Shown here: positions 26,835-34,839 of the stretch, piece by piece | Numbering within the stretch: the first letter of the stretch is position 1 | How the letters are laid out: each line of letters begins with the position of its first letter | Origin: CAYTZH01 sp964442285 | GTDB lineage: Bacteria; Myxococcota_A; UBA9160; JAFDET01 | Assembly: GCA_964442285.1 (NCBI GenBank) | Contig: CAYTZH010000001.1 | Span: 1 to 64,000, forward strand | Length of the DNA stretch: 64,000 nucleotides | Direction: 5' to 3' | Notes under the pieces: model-generated | Told to the model about the DNA's origin: nothing | Databases searched by the model: none | The model's input: only the letters and a program-made list of their open reading frames with translations | Position numbers and translations under genes: made by a program

Positions 26835-27509
26835 CTACCAGGTGTTGTGGTGGAGGACCCCGTCGAGCGGGCGGCGCCGGGCCGGCTTGAAGTCCGTGCC
26901 ACGGGTGAAGGCCACCGGGATCAGGGCGCACTGCATGACGCGCTCGTAGGGGATCCCGAGCAGCTCCGCGGCCGCCTTCTCGTGCAGGAGGTGGAGGGTC
27001 GTCCAGGCCGTCCCGAGGCCGCGGGCCCGGGCCGCCAGCATGAAGCTCCAGGCCGCGGGCAGGATCGACCCGAAGAGGCTGGCGGCGGCGAGCGTCGCGA
27101 AGGGCTCGGCGCCGCCCGCCGCGCGACCCTCGACGCACGGGATCAGGTGGACCGGAACCTCGCCGAGGTGCTCGGCCAGGTACTCGGCGGAGCTCACCAC
27201 CCGCTCCATCTGCTTCTGGTCGGCCGGGTCGGTCTGGGCGGCGGCGGCGGCGTGGGCCGAGAAATCCGAGCCGCGGTACACGTCGTCGAAGACCTGGCGG
27301 TACCAGTCGCCGAGCTGGCGACGCTTCTCGGCGTCGGTGACCACGACGAAGTGCCAGCCCTGGGCGTTCGAGCCCGAGGGCGCCTGCAGCGCCAGCTCGA
27401 GACACTCGCGGATCAGCGCCTCGGGCACGGGGCGCTCCAGGTCGAGGCGCTTGCGCACGGCGCGGGTGGTGGACAGCAGCGCATCGGGATCGAGGTCGAG
27501 CAGGGCCAT
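26835..27509 (-). CDS. Nitroreductase family protein
   Basis: FMN-dependent NAD(P)H oxidoreductase, 224 aa. TTRAVRKRLDLERPVPEALI carries the N-terminal flavin-phosphate contact, LQAPSGSNAQGWHFVVV the second, and LGTAWTTLHLLHEKAAAELLGIP the C-terminal fold. First gene of an operon with uspA and sixA. It is divergent from a small regulator 97 bp away. Physiological substrate unknown; co-location with UspA suggests redox or stress physiology. Confidence 0.9.
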   Translation of the reverse strand: MALLDLDPDALLSTTRAVRKRLDLERPVPEALIRECLELALQAPSGSNAQGWHFVVVTDAEKRRQLGDWYRQVFDDVYRGSDFSAHAAAAAQTDPADQKQMERVVSSAEYLAEHLGEVPVHLIPCVEGRAAGGAEPFATLAAASLFGSILPAAWSFMLAARARGLGTAWTTLHLLHEKAAAELLGIPYERVMQCALIPVAFTRGTDFKPARRRPLDGVLHHNTW

Positions 27510-27606
27510 GCGTCCTCCGCGTCGGGCCGGGTCGCCCCGGACCGCCGACCTCTAGCAGACTCGCGCCGCACCGGCCGCGGGCGCGGCCCTGCGCCACCAT
27601 GGCGGC

Positions 27607-27945
27607 GTGCGACCCCAACGTCCGAACGCGCCGGTGGAGCGCGACCACACCCCGCGCCAGTCCATGGCCCGCCTCCTCGCCTCGGAGCCCATGACGGCCC
27701 GGCAGCTGGCCGCCGCCCTGCTCCTGCGCGAGCGCGACGTGATCGGTCACCTGGAGCACCTGCAGCGCTCGCTGCGGCGGGGACCCGAGCGGCTCGTGGT
27801 CGAGCCGCCCGCCTGCCACGGCTGCGACTACCGTTATCCCGGTCGGCAGCGCCTCTCGACGCCGGGGAGCTGCCCGCGCTGCCGCGGGCGCCGGATCGAC
27901 CCCCCGGTGTTCGCGATCGAAGGCGACCCCGGCCCCGGACGCTGA
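27607..27945 (+). CDS. Small winged-helix/zinc-ribbon transcriptional regulator
   Basis: 112 aa. Residues 18-60 form an HTH (SMARLLASEPMTARQLAAALLLRERDVIGHLEHL). Residues 70-95 form a zinc ribbon with CxxC pairs CHGC and CPRC. This HTH-plus-zinc-ribbon layout matches the predicted regulator family COG3357. GTG 27607 is the start. It is divergent from the nitroreductase operon, which is the natural candidate target. Ligand and DNA site unknown. Confidence 0.75.
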   Translation: MRPQRPNAPVERDHTPRQSMARLLASEPMTARQLAAALLLRERDVIGHLEHLQRSLRRGPERLVVEPPACHGCDYRYPGRQRLSTPGSCPRCRGRRIDPPVFAIEGDPGPGR

Positions 27946-27962
27946 TGGGCGTGGGGCCTCGC

Positions 27963-30200
27963 TCAGCCCGATCCGCCGCGGGCGTGGTCGACCCAGATCG
28001 GGGAGGACCAGGCGCGCTCCTGCACCGGAGCCAGGCAGTCCTCGTCGAACGGGGTGCGCCAGCTGCCGTGGCAGGGCGAGACCTCCGCCACGGCGCCGCG
28101 AGCGTCGCGCCGCGGCCGCAGGTTGGCCCCGTTGACGGCGGGGGTGGCCTCCTGGAGCGCGCGCACGTAGTAGACGGCGTCGCGGCCGGCGCCGGCGAAC
28201 TCCGGGTCCTCGAAGCGCACCGTGCAGCCGGCGGGGTCGGGGGGGCAGGGGAGGCGGCGCCAGGGATCCTCGATCAGCGGGCCGACGGGCTCGTCCGGCC
28301 GCACCTGGGGCCGCACGCGGACCACCTCGATCGCCTCGATGCGGTGTCGCGCGTCGCTCGGGTGGTAGCACTCTCCCCGACACAGCCGCTCGAGGTGCTC
28401 GCCGGGGAGTCCGCGCAGCCCGTGGGCCGGGCAGCCCGGCTGCTGAACGAAGTCGCCCACCGCGCGGACCTCGAACACGGGGGCCTCGCCGAGCGCCACC
28501 CGCGCACCCATGGGAGCGGCGCCGTCGGGCCCGTTCGCGAGATGGAACCAGAGCAGGATCCGCGGCCCGCTGGTTCCGTAGACCTCCCGCCGCTGCAGGG
28601 CGTCCCAGATGGCGTGGCGATCCCGGCCCCCGGCGTGGACGGCCACGATGCCGCCCGGATACATGAAGCTGGCCACGCGCTCCACGTCGAGCAGGCCGCG
28701 GAAGCTGCGCGCCCGATCCGGATCCGGCTGTGCCCGCTGCGGGTCCTGTTGTCTCCCGATCGCATAGGGACGCAGCCAGCCGTCGGCGCGCTCGCTGGTG
28801 AAGCCGCGCGAATCGGTCATGCGCTTGCGGTCGTACTGCTTGTAGCCGGTGCCGGGACGCGCCTTGTGGCTGTCCGTGGAGGCGATGAAGCCCCAGCGGA
28901 AGCGGCGCGGCCGGCCGTCGGCCTCGGTTCGATCGAAGTCCGACAGGGCGAGGCTGTACTGGGCCGTCTCCCGCGGGCGAAGGCTCATGGCCGGCTTGAA
29001 GCAGTCGCGACACTGATCGCAGTCGAGCCAGTCCTCGGGGAGGGCGTCGGGCACCACCAGGTGGGGCTCGTTGCCGGCCTCGAGGGCCAGGCGCCGCGCC
29101 TCGGCCACCCGCGCCGCGCACTCCGCCGCCGGTAGGTCGCCGCAGCGCGCCCGGATGAGCTCGCCGGCGCGCCAGCAGCAGGGCAGGTAGTCGGGCGTCG
29201 GTGCGGGGCAGATCCGCTCGCCGTCGGCGCCGACGACGGCCTCGGGGAGATCGCGGTACTCCTCGCTGTTGCCGTGACCCGAGAAGACCTCGAGCAGCCG
29301 CTCCTGCTCGGGAACGTGGTTGTCGCCGGCCAGCGAGGCGTCGAGGTGGGCGCCGGGGGGCGCGTGGAGGCCCCAGGCCAGTCCGTGGGGGATGACGAGG
29401 GTCTCGAAGCCCCACTGGGCGAGCTTCTCGAAGAGCGCCGCCGGCGTGCTCGCGTTCTCGCGGCAGTCGTCGGGCAGCTCGCGCACCGGTACGCCCTCCG
29501 GGCAGTCGGGGAGGTCGGCGAGCTGGGTGCCGAGCCAGAGGAAGTCCCCGTAGCGTCCCAGCCAGGGGCGCGCCGCCGCCTCGAAGGCGCCCGCGAGCAC
29601 CATGGCCGGCGCCCGGGCGGCGCCCGGCTCCATGGCGGTGATGGGCCGCGTCGGGAGGGCGTCGTCCCGGAGGTCGCGGAAGATCACGTTGCGGTGCCCG
29701 TAATGGGTCTCCGGGGTACGGCCCACCTGGGTCCACTCCCAGCCCACGAAGGCCACCAGGTCGGGATCGAGGGCGGAGCCGGAGGTGGCGTTGCACTGGC
29801 GCACGCTCTCGATGGTCTCCCGCCAGCGCTCGGGGGTGAGGCCCTCGGCGTGGTCGTTCATCGAGTAGAAGTCCAGGGCGGCGCAGTAGCGGGCGAAGTC
29901 GCAGGCGTCCGACGGCGGATGGGCGCCCTCGCCGCCGAAGACCGGCAGGGCGTAGACCAGGGCGTCGATCGAGTAGGTGGAGTGGACGTGGAGGTCGCCG
30001 AAGAGGATGCCTCCGGCACCTGGCGCGGTGACGGCCTCGGCCGCGGCCGCGCGGGCCGCGTCGCGCGCGGCGACGAGCTCGGGCGCGAGGGCGGCACCCG
30101 CCACCGTGCCCGGCCCCCGGTCGGGGACCGGGAGCAGCAGTCGAAGCAGCACGAACCCGGCGAGGACAGCCAGCAGGACCGGTGCGAGCCAGCGCGGCAT
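27963..30200 (-). CDS. DUF3604 membrane-anchored protein (PHP-like)
   Basis: 745 aa with one N-terminal membrane anchor (LAPVLLAVLAGFVLLRLLLPV). The body opens ILFGDLHVHSTYSIDA near residue 70, the HxH metal pair of PHP-type phosphoesterases, followed by DFYSMNDHAEG, LVIPHGLAWG, FIASTDSHKARPGTG and GGIVAVHA, all typical of DUF3604. Many cysteines (CRENAS, CPAPTPDYLPCC, CDQCRDC, CRGECYHP) suggest disulfides or metal sites outside the membrane. Function is unknown for the family; a metal-dependent hydrolase is likely. It lies 11 bases downstream of the GntR gene and is probably co-transcribed with it. Confidence 0.88.
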   Translation of the reverse strand: MPRWLAPVLLAVLAGFVLLRLLLPVPDRGPGTVAGAALAPELVAARDAARAAAAEAVTAPGAGGILFGDLHVHSTYSIDALVYALPVFGGEGAHPPSDACDFARYCAALDFYSMNDHAEGLTPERWRETIESVRQCNATSGSALDPDLVAFVGWEWTQVGRTPETHYGHRNVIFRDLRDDALPTRPITAMEPGAARAPAMVLAGAFEAAARPWLGRYGDFLWLGTQLADLPDCPEGVPVRELPDDCRENASTPAALFEKLAQWGFETLVIPHGLAWGLHAPPGAHLDASLAGDNHVPEQERLLEVFSGHGNSEEYRDLPEAVVGADGERICPAPTPDYLPCCWRAGELIRARCGDLPAAECAARVAEARRLALEAGNEPHLVVPDALPEDWLDCDQCRDCFKPAMSLRPRETAQYSLALSDFDRTEADGRPRRFRWGFIASTDSHKARPGTGYKQYDRKRMTDSRGFTSERADGWLRPYAIGRQQDPQRAQPDPDRARSFRGLLDVERVASFMYPGGIVAVHAGGRDRHAIWDALQRREVYGTSGPRILLWFHLANGPDGAAPMGARVALGEAPVFEVRAVGDFVQQPGCPAHGLRGLPGEHLERLCRGECYHPSDARHRIEAIEVVRVRPQVRPDEPVGPLIEDPWRRLPCPPDPAGCTVRFEDPEFAGAGRDAVYYVRALQEATPAVNGANLRPRRDARGAVAEVSPCHGSWRTPFDEDCLAPVQERAWSSPIWVDHARGGSG

Positions 30201-30211
30201 GGCGGCCCAGA

Positions 30212-30964
30212 CTAGTCGATCTGGTCGATCCCGGTGGAGGAGCGCGCGGTGTAGTGGAAGCGATCGCCCCGGTAGAGCGCCGTCAGGTGCTCGAGGGGCG
30301 ATCCGCCGGCCTCGCGGGTCAGCCGTCGCACCTGCAGCAGGGGCGCGCCCGCCTCCACCTCGAGGAGGTCGGCCTCCTGCTCGCCGGCCGCGACGGCCTC
30401 GATGATGCGCTCCTGGCGAAGCCCGCTTCGCGCCGAGGCCGACACCAGGTAGTCGAGCGACTCGCCGACCGCCCGCTTGGCGGGGATCAGCGCGTTCGGC
30501 CCGAGGACGGCGGTGCGGGCCGTGTGGATGCCGATCGGCTCGCCCTGGGCCAGGCGCAGTCGCCGCAGGAGACAGACCGGTCGCCCCGCTGCCACACCCA
30601 GCGCGCTCGCCGCCTCCCGGGGCGCGGGGTCCCAGCGACACTCCAGCAGCCGCCAGCCCGGCTCGAGCCCGTGGGCGCGCAAGGAGTCCGAGAGGCGGTA
30701 GGAGGGCTCCGGCGCGTGGCCAAGCACCGGTCGGCTCACGAAGGTCCCGCGTCCGCGGAAACGCTCGACCAGGCCCGCACGCTCGAGCTCCCGGAACGCC
30801 TCCCGCACGGTGGCCCGGGAGACCTGGAAGCGCCCCATGAGCGCATGGTCGCCGGGGACCGGGTCGCCCGGGGCGAGGCGTCCGGCCTCGATCTCGGCGG
30901 CCAGGGACGCCTTGAGCTGCAGATAGAGCGGGAGTCCCGAGTGGCGCTCCAGCGCGGCCTTCAT
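30212..30964 (-). CDS. GntR-family (HutC/UTRA) transcriptional regulator
   Basis: 250 aa. The winged HTH covers residues 10-75 (LYLQLKASLAAEIEAGRL, FQVSRATVREAFRELERAGLVERFRGRGTFV). The UTRA ligand domain fills the rest (LGVAAGRPVCLLRRLRLAQGEPIG, YLVSASARSG, LLQVRRLTREAGGSPLEHLTALYRGDRF). UTRA ligands are often small organic acids or sugars. A TTGTCC-N8-GGACAA palindrome begins on the start codon and abuts a promoter for the divergent secreted-protein operon. Autoregulation with control of both flanks is therefore likely. Confidence 0.92.
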   Translation of the reverse strand: MKAALERHSGLPLYLQLKASLAAEIEAGRLAPGDPVPGDHALMGRFQVSRATVREAFRELERAGLVERFRGRGTFVSRPVLGHAPEPSYRLSDSLRAHGLEPGWRLLECRWDPAPREAASALGVAAGRPVCLLRRLRLAQGEPIGIHTARTAVLGPNALIPAKRAVGESLDYLVSASARSGLRQERIIEAVAAGEQEADLLEVEAGAPLLQVRRLTREAGGSPLEHLTALYRGDRFHYTARSSTGIDQID

Positions 30965-30983
30965 TGTCCGGATGTTAGGACAA
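30964..30983. promoter_or_regulatory. GntR operator candidate
   Basis: TTGTCC-N8-GGACAA, perfect arms, overlapping the gntR start codon and ending five bases before the -35 of the divergent promoter. Position fits repression of both directions. Binding is inferred. Confidence 0.5.
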
Positions 30984-30988
30984 ATCAG

Positions 30989-31018
30989 TTGACCCGGGCC
31001 GGAGGAATCTCGTATGAA
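30989..31018 (+). promoter_or_regulatory. Promoter candidate for the PEP-CTERM/hydrolase operon
   Basis: TTGACC (30989-30994) and TATGAA (31013-31018) with an 18-base spacer, 60 bases before the ATG at 31079. Both hexamers are close to the sigma-70 consensus and unusually AT-rich for this DNA. Confidence 0.5.
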
Positions 31019-31078
31019 AGTCGAGGCGTGGGGGAACGACCCCCGGCGGCACCTCCGCCGCGGGGCAAGAGGTGCGAC

Positions 31079-31660
31079 ATGAGCCTGGGACGACCCACGT
31101 CCGCCCTGGCCGGGGCGGTGGCTGCCACACTGCTCCTGACCGGGCCGGCTGCGGCGGTGACCTTCGACTTCATCCTCGACGCGGGCCAGAGCAGTCTGGG
31201 CGGCAACCTCGGGAGCGCCGCGCTCTCGGGCACGGGCCAGCTCCAGCTGGGGCAGGTGCCGCCCCTGGCCGCGAACACGACCTTCGATGCGGTCGATCTC
31301 GCGGTGACCGGCGGCGGCCTCACCATCACCCTCGACGGCGACTTCGCGAATCCGGGCCTGGGCGTGCTGCGACCGGACCAGACCTTCCTGATTCCTACGC
31401 TGCTGCTCCGCATCGACGACGGCCTGGTCGCGTTCGACCTCACCGTGTCGAACGTGGCCGGCAGCTTCGGTCCCAGCGCGGCCTGTGGCGGCGGACCCTG
31501 TCTGGAGACGAGCTTCCAGATCGATTCCCTGGGGCCGCAGGGGATCCTCGATGTGGCCCTGGTGGCGAACGCGACGCCGGAGCCCGCGGTCCCGCTGCTG
31601 CTGGCGCTCGGCGCCGTCGGCCTCGCCGGCTGGCTGCGGGGCACGGAGGAGAGCTCGTGA
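31079..31660 (+). CDS. Short PEP-CTERM-like secreted protein
   Basis: 193 aa. Signal peptide (LAGAVAATLLLTGPAAA), a beta-rich body with one Cys pair (AACGGGPCLE), and a tail TPEPAVPLLLALGAVGLAGWLRG. That tail has the PEP motif and helix of exosortase substrates but ends GTEESS rather than a run of arginines, so sorting may be inefficient. No catalytic motif is seen. The stop overlaps the next gene as GTGA, so it is coupled to the secreted hydrolase. Controlled by the candidate GntR operator upstream. Confidence 0.75.
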   Translation: MSLGRPTSALAGAVAATLLLTGPAAAVTFDFILDAGQSSLGGNLGSAALSGTGQLQLGQVPPLAANTTFDAVDLAVTGGGLTITLDGDFANPGLGVLRPDQTFLIPTLLLRIDDGLVAFDLTVSNVAGSFGPSAACGGGPCLETSFQIDSLGPQGILDVALVANATPEPAVPLLLALGAVGLAGWLRGTEESS

Positions 31661-33477
31661 AGCGCACCACCGCCGCAGCCTCGGGACTGGCGCTCCTGCT
31701 CCTCGCGACGGGTCTGCTCGCCCCGACCCAATGCAAGACCGCCCTGGTGATCCTCCAGGAGCGGGAGCAGATCGCCGGCTTCGTCGAGGTCCACACGCCG
31801 GGATCCGGCGCCCCCGAGGCGTTCGTGCCGCCCGACGACGGCACGCTCGAGCAGATCCTCGGCGAGACGATCGACCTCAACCGGGTCGACTACGTGCGCA
31901 CCCACGTGGCGGGCGCGGGCTCCTCGCCGCGGATCATCCTGATCCTGATTCCCGGCTTCCTGGGCGGCGCGGGCACCTTCGACCCCCTGGCCCGGGACCT
32001 GGTGCGCGAGTTCGCCGGGCAGCTCGAGGTGTGGGCCGTCGATCGCCGCCCCAACCAGCTCGAGGACCGCCGCGGTGGGCTGCACGCCCGCGTCGGGGCG
32101 GAGACCGCGGCGGCGGCGGGCGACGCCGACGGCGTCCTGCGGGCCCTGCGTGAGGGCATCCGCTTCTACTTCCCCGGCTCCGACGCCGACATGGACGGCA
32201 ACCCCGACCCCCCGTTCACGCTGCCCGACCAGGTGGCCGCCGACGGGGACTCGGGCTTCCAGCGCCTCAGCCAGGACGAGGTGCGCCCCTTCGCGGCCCA
32301 CTGGGGCGTCGACACCTACGCCCGCGACTGGCGTGAGCTGGTCCTGCAGGCGCGCTCCATCGTCGGATCGGAGGGCCTGGTGCTCTTCGGCGGCCACTCC
32401 ATGGGGACGACCTGGACCGGCGTCTTCGCGGCCTACGACTTCGATCCGGGGCCGGGGGTGGAGGCCGGCTACCAGCTGGTCGACGGCCTCGTGCTCCTGG
32501 AGGGGGGCGGGCCCGGCGCGCCCTCGGGCTCGGCGCTGCCGGAGCCCGACTACCTGGCGGCCATCGCGGCCCTGGAGACAGGGCCCGACGACGTCTACCT
32601 CTCGGATCTCTTCGGCCTCGTGGACGCCGTCGAGGTGGGGACCGCCGGCGAGCTCAACGGTGTCGCCGGTGCCTTCGACCCCGACGGGCCCTCCCTGGTC
32701 CAGACCACGCCGGTCTTCGGCGGGGGCGTCATCAGCCTGCTGCTGGCGGCGCCGTTCACCAACCGTTCCCTGGTCGGCTTCTTCCTGGACGACGAGTTCA
32801 GCGTCAGCGCCGCCTTCTCGGCCTCGCTGGGCTTCAGCGCCAACAGCGACAACGCGTTCACCCCCCTGTTCGACGCGTTGCTGGCGGTCGACCTGGGTGT
32901 GCGCCGGACCTGGATCAACTACGACAGCCCGCGCTTCGATCCCGGGGATCCCGACCCGCTGACCTGCCCGCCCATCCCGCCGCCGCCCTTCCCGGTGGCG
33001 AACGTCGACGTGGGCGAGACCGGCTGCGCCATCCTCGACAACGGGCCGAGGCCCGGCCCGGGTGATCCGCCGAGCCGCTGGGGCCTCGAGCGCGAGGTCA
33101 CCGACATCGACGTCCTGATCCGGACCCTCTACGAGACCGGCAACGCCTCCGAGTGGTACTTCGTGAGCGGCCGGCCGGGGATCGACCTGGCCTGGGGCCG
33201 CGACGCGTCGGGCCTGGGCCGGCCCGATCTGCTGAACACGACCCAGAACGCCAACGTGGACGTTCCGGTCTTCGCGGTGGGCGGCTCCAACGGCCTCGCC
33301 CCCACCGAGCAGTCCTTCGCGAGCTACCTGGGATCGATCGCCAGCACCGACGTGACCATCCTGATCCTCGAGGGCTACGCCCACGTGGACCCGCTCACCG
33401 CCGCGGACAACGAGGCGGTGCCGCCGCTGGTCGACTGGATGAACCGGCTGTTCCAGCAGAAGCTGCTGGGGCCCTAG
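31657..33477 (+). CDS. Secreted alpha/beta-hydrolase-fold protein
   Basis: 606 aa. Signal peptide (GLALLLLATGLLAPTQC), possibly lipid-modified at the Cys. An early strand IILILIPGFLGGAGTFDPLA gives the oxyanion region. The nucleophile elbow GGHSMGTTW puts Ser near residue 248. The final histidine is plausibly in LEGYAHVDPLTA near 580, the usual spot. Large inserts (DADMDGNPDPPF, PPIPPPPFPV) separate core strands, making it about twice the minimal size. Probably an extracytoplasmic esterase or lipase. GTG 31657 overlaps the PEP-CTERM stop. Substrate unknown. Confidence 0.82.
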   Translation: MKRTTAAASGLALLLLATGLLAPTQCKTALVILQEREQIAGFVEVHTPGSGAPEAFVPPDDGTLEQILGETIDLNRVDYVRTHVAGAGSSPRIILILIPGFLGGAGTFDPLARDLVREFAGQLEVWAVDRRPNQLEDRRGGLHARVGAETAAAAGDADGVLRALREGIRFYFPGSDADMDGNPDPPFTLPDQVAADGDSGFQRLSQDEVRPFAAHWGVDTYARDWRELVLQARSIVGSEGLVLFGGHSMGTTWTGVFAAYDFDPGPGVEAGYQLVDGLVLLEGGGPGAPSGSALPEPDYLAAIAALETGPDDVYLSDLFGLVDAVEVGTAGELNGVAGAFDPDGPSLVQTTPVFGGGVISLLLAAPFTNRSLVGFFLDDEFSVSAAFSASLGFSANSDNAFTPLFDALLAVDLGVRRTWINYDSPRFDPGDPDPLTCPPIPPPPFPVANVDVGETGCAILDNGPRPGPGDPPSRWGLEREVTDIDVLIRTLYETGNASEWYFVSGRPGIDLAWGRDASGLGRPDLLNTTQNANVDVPVFAVGGSNGLAPTEQSFASYLGSIASTDVTILILEGYAHVDPLTAADNEAVPPLVDWMNRLFQQKLLGP

Positions 33478-33528
33478 CCGGAGCTACTCTCTTCCGGGTC
33501 GGTGGGCGGCGCGAGGAGGAGCAGCGCA

Positions 33529-34761
33529 ATGGCGACGCCGCGGAGAGCGGCGCTGGTGCTTGCGGGCGGCGGCGCGCGCGGCGCCTACGAGGCGGGCGTG
33601 CTCTCCTTCCTGTACGAGTCCGTCTATCCCCAGCTCGAGCCGGGCTTCGAGTTCGACGTCATCAGCGGAACCTCCGTGGGCGCGATCCACGCCGCCTACG
33701 GCGCGGCGAGCGCGAACCTCCGGCCCGCCGAGCGCTCCAGGCGGCTGCTGGACACCTGGCAGGACATGGAGGTCGGGAAGGTCCTGCGGCTCAGCGGCCG
33801 CGACCTGCTGGGCATCCCCCTGCGGGCCCTGGGCTTCTCGCGCCTCGAGCGGCAGTCGGGGGGCGACACGGGGACCTTCGTCGTGGGCGGCCTCGTGGAC
33901 CTCGCGCCCCTGGAGACGATCGTCTCCACCCGCATCCCCTGGGAGGGACTGCGGGGCAACCTGGCCGGAAGGCGGCCCGGGGCCCTGTGCGTGTCGTGCA
34001 CCGAGATCCGCACGGGGCGGGTCACCGTCTTCATGGACGGTCCCGACGCGAACCCCGAGCCCTGGCGCTTCGACCCGAACGCCAGGGCCGTGCATCACGA
34101 GATCACCGCCCGACACGTGCGGGCGTCGGCCGCCATCCCCTTCCTCTTCCCCGCCGTGCGCATCGGCGATCGCTACTACGTGGACGGCGGCCTCCGCATG
34201 AACACGCCCATCTCGCCGGCCCTGCGTCTCGGCGCCGAGCGGGTGCTGGTGGTCGCCCTCAAGCACACACCGGGCGTGGCGGACGACGCCCCCAGCTATC
34301 CCGAGGATGTGATCACCCAGCCGGCCTTCCTGCTGGGCAAGGTCCTGGACGCGCTGATGCTCGACCAGCTCGAATACGAGCTGCAGCGGATCGGTCTCGT
34401 GAACGCCTGGATCGAGCAGGGCGGCAAGGTCTTCGGGGACGAGTTCCTCGAGCAGATCAACGTGGCCGTGCGACAGCAGCGGGGAGCCGACTACCGCGCC
34501 GTGCGCACCGCGGTGATCCGCCCCAGCCGGGACCTCGGCCGTACGGCCGCCGACTGCTTCCGCGGTCAGGAGGGCCGCCAGTCGCTCGGGGTGCTCTCCC
34601 GGCTCGTGACCGGGCTCGCGCTGCGCGGGCTCCCGTCGGACGAGGGCGACCTCCTCTCCTACCTCTACTTCGACCGCTGCTTCACCGGTCAGCTGGTCGA
34701 GATGGGGCGGGAGGACGCCCGGGCCCAGGCCGACTCCCTGCTCGAGCTGCTGGCGACCTGA
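33529..34761 (+). CDS. Patatin-like phospholipase
   Basis: Ser-Asp dyad lipid acyl hydrolase, 410 aa. LVLAGGGARGAYEAGVL near residue 12 is the oxyanion loop, VISGTSVGAIHAAYG near 46 holds the Ser (GxSxG), and YYVDGGLRMNTP near 219 holds the Asp (DGG). No signal peptide, so cytosolic or delivered by another route. ATG 33529 follows GAGGAGGA. It starts 51 bases after the secreted hydrolase and may share its transcript; a hairpin closes it at 34763-34779. Substrate probably phospholipid. Confidence 0.92.
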   Translation: MATPRRAALVLAGGGARGAYEAGVLSFLYESVYPQLEPGFEFDVISGTSVGAIHAAYGAASANLRPAERSRRLLDTWQDMEVGKVLRLSGRDLLGIPLRALGFSRLERQSGGDTGTFVVGGLVDLAPLETIVSTRIPWEGLRGNLAGRRPGALCVSCTEIRTGRVTVFMDGPDANPEPWRFDPNARAVHHEITARHVRASAAIPFLFPAVRIGDRYYVDGGLRMNTPISPALRLGAERVLVVALKHTPGVADDAPSYPEDVITQPAFLLGKVLDALMLDQLEYELQRIGLVNAWIEQGGKVFGDEFLEQINVAVRQQRGADYRAVRTAVIRPSRDLGRTAADCFRGQEGRQSLGVLSRLVTGLALRGLPSDEGDLLSYLYFDRCFTGQLVEMGREDARAQADSLLELLAT

Positions 34762-34762
34762 C

Positions 34763-34779
34763 ACCGCCGGAACGGCGGT
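34763..34779 (+). terminator. Hairpin after the patatin gene
   Basis: ACCGCCG-GAA-CGGCGGT, perfect 7-bp stem, tight three-base loop, one base after the patatin stop and followed by CTTG. T-tract is poor. It separates the patatin gene from the cfa promoter. Confidence 0.5.
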
Positions 34780-34780
34780 C

Positions 34781-34808
34781 TTGATCGCGACGGGAACGGG
34801 TCTAGGAT
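34781..34808 (+). promoter_or_regulatory. Promoter candidate of cfa
   Basis: TTGATC (34781-34786) and TAGGAT (34803-34808) with a 16-base spacer; start site near 34816, 24 bases before the ATG, with GGGAGGGG between. Confidence 0.45.
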
Positions 34809-34839
34809 GGGGGCGAGGCCCATCCAGGGAGGGGATGCG

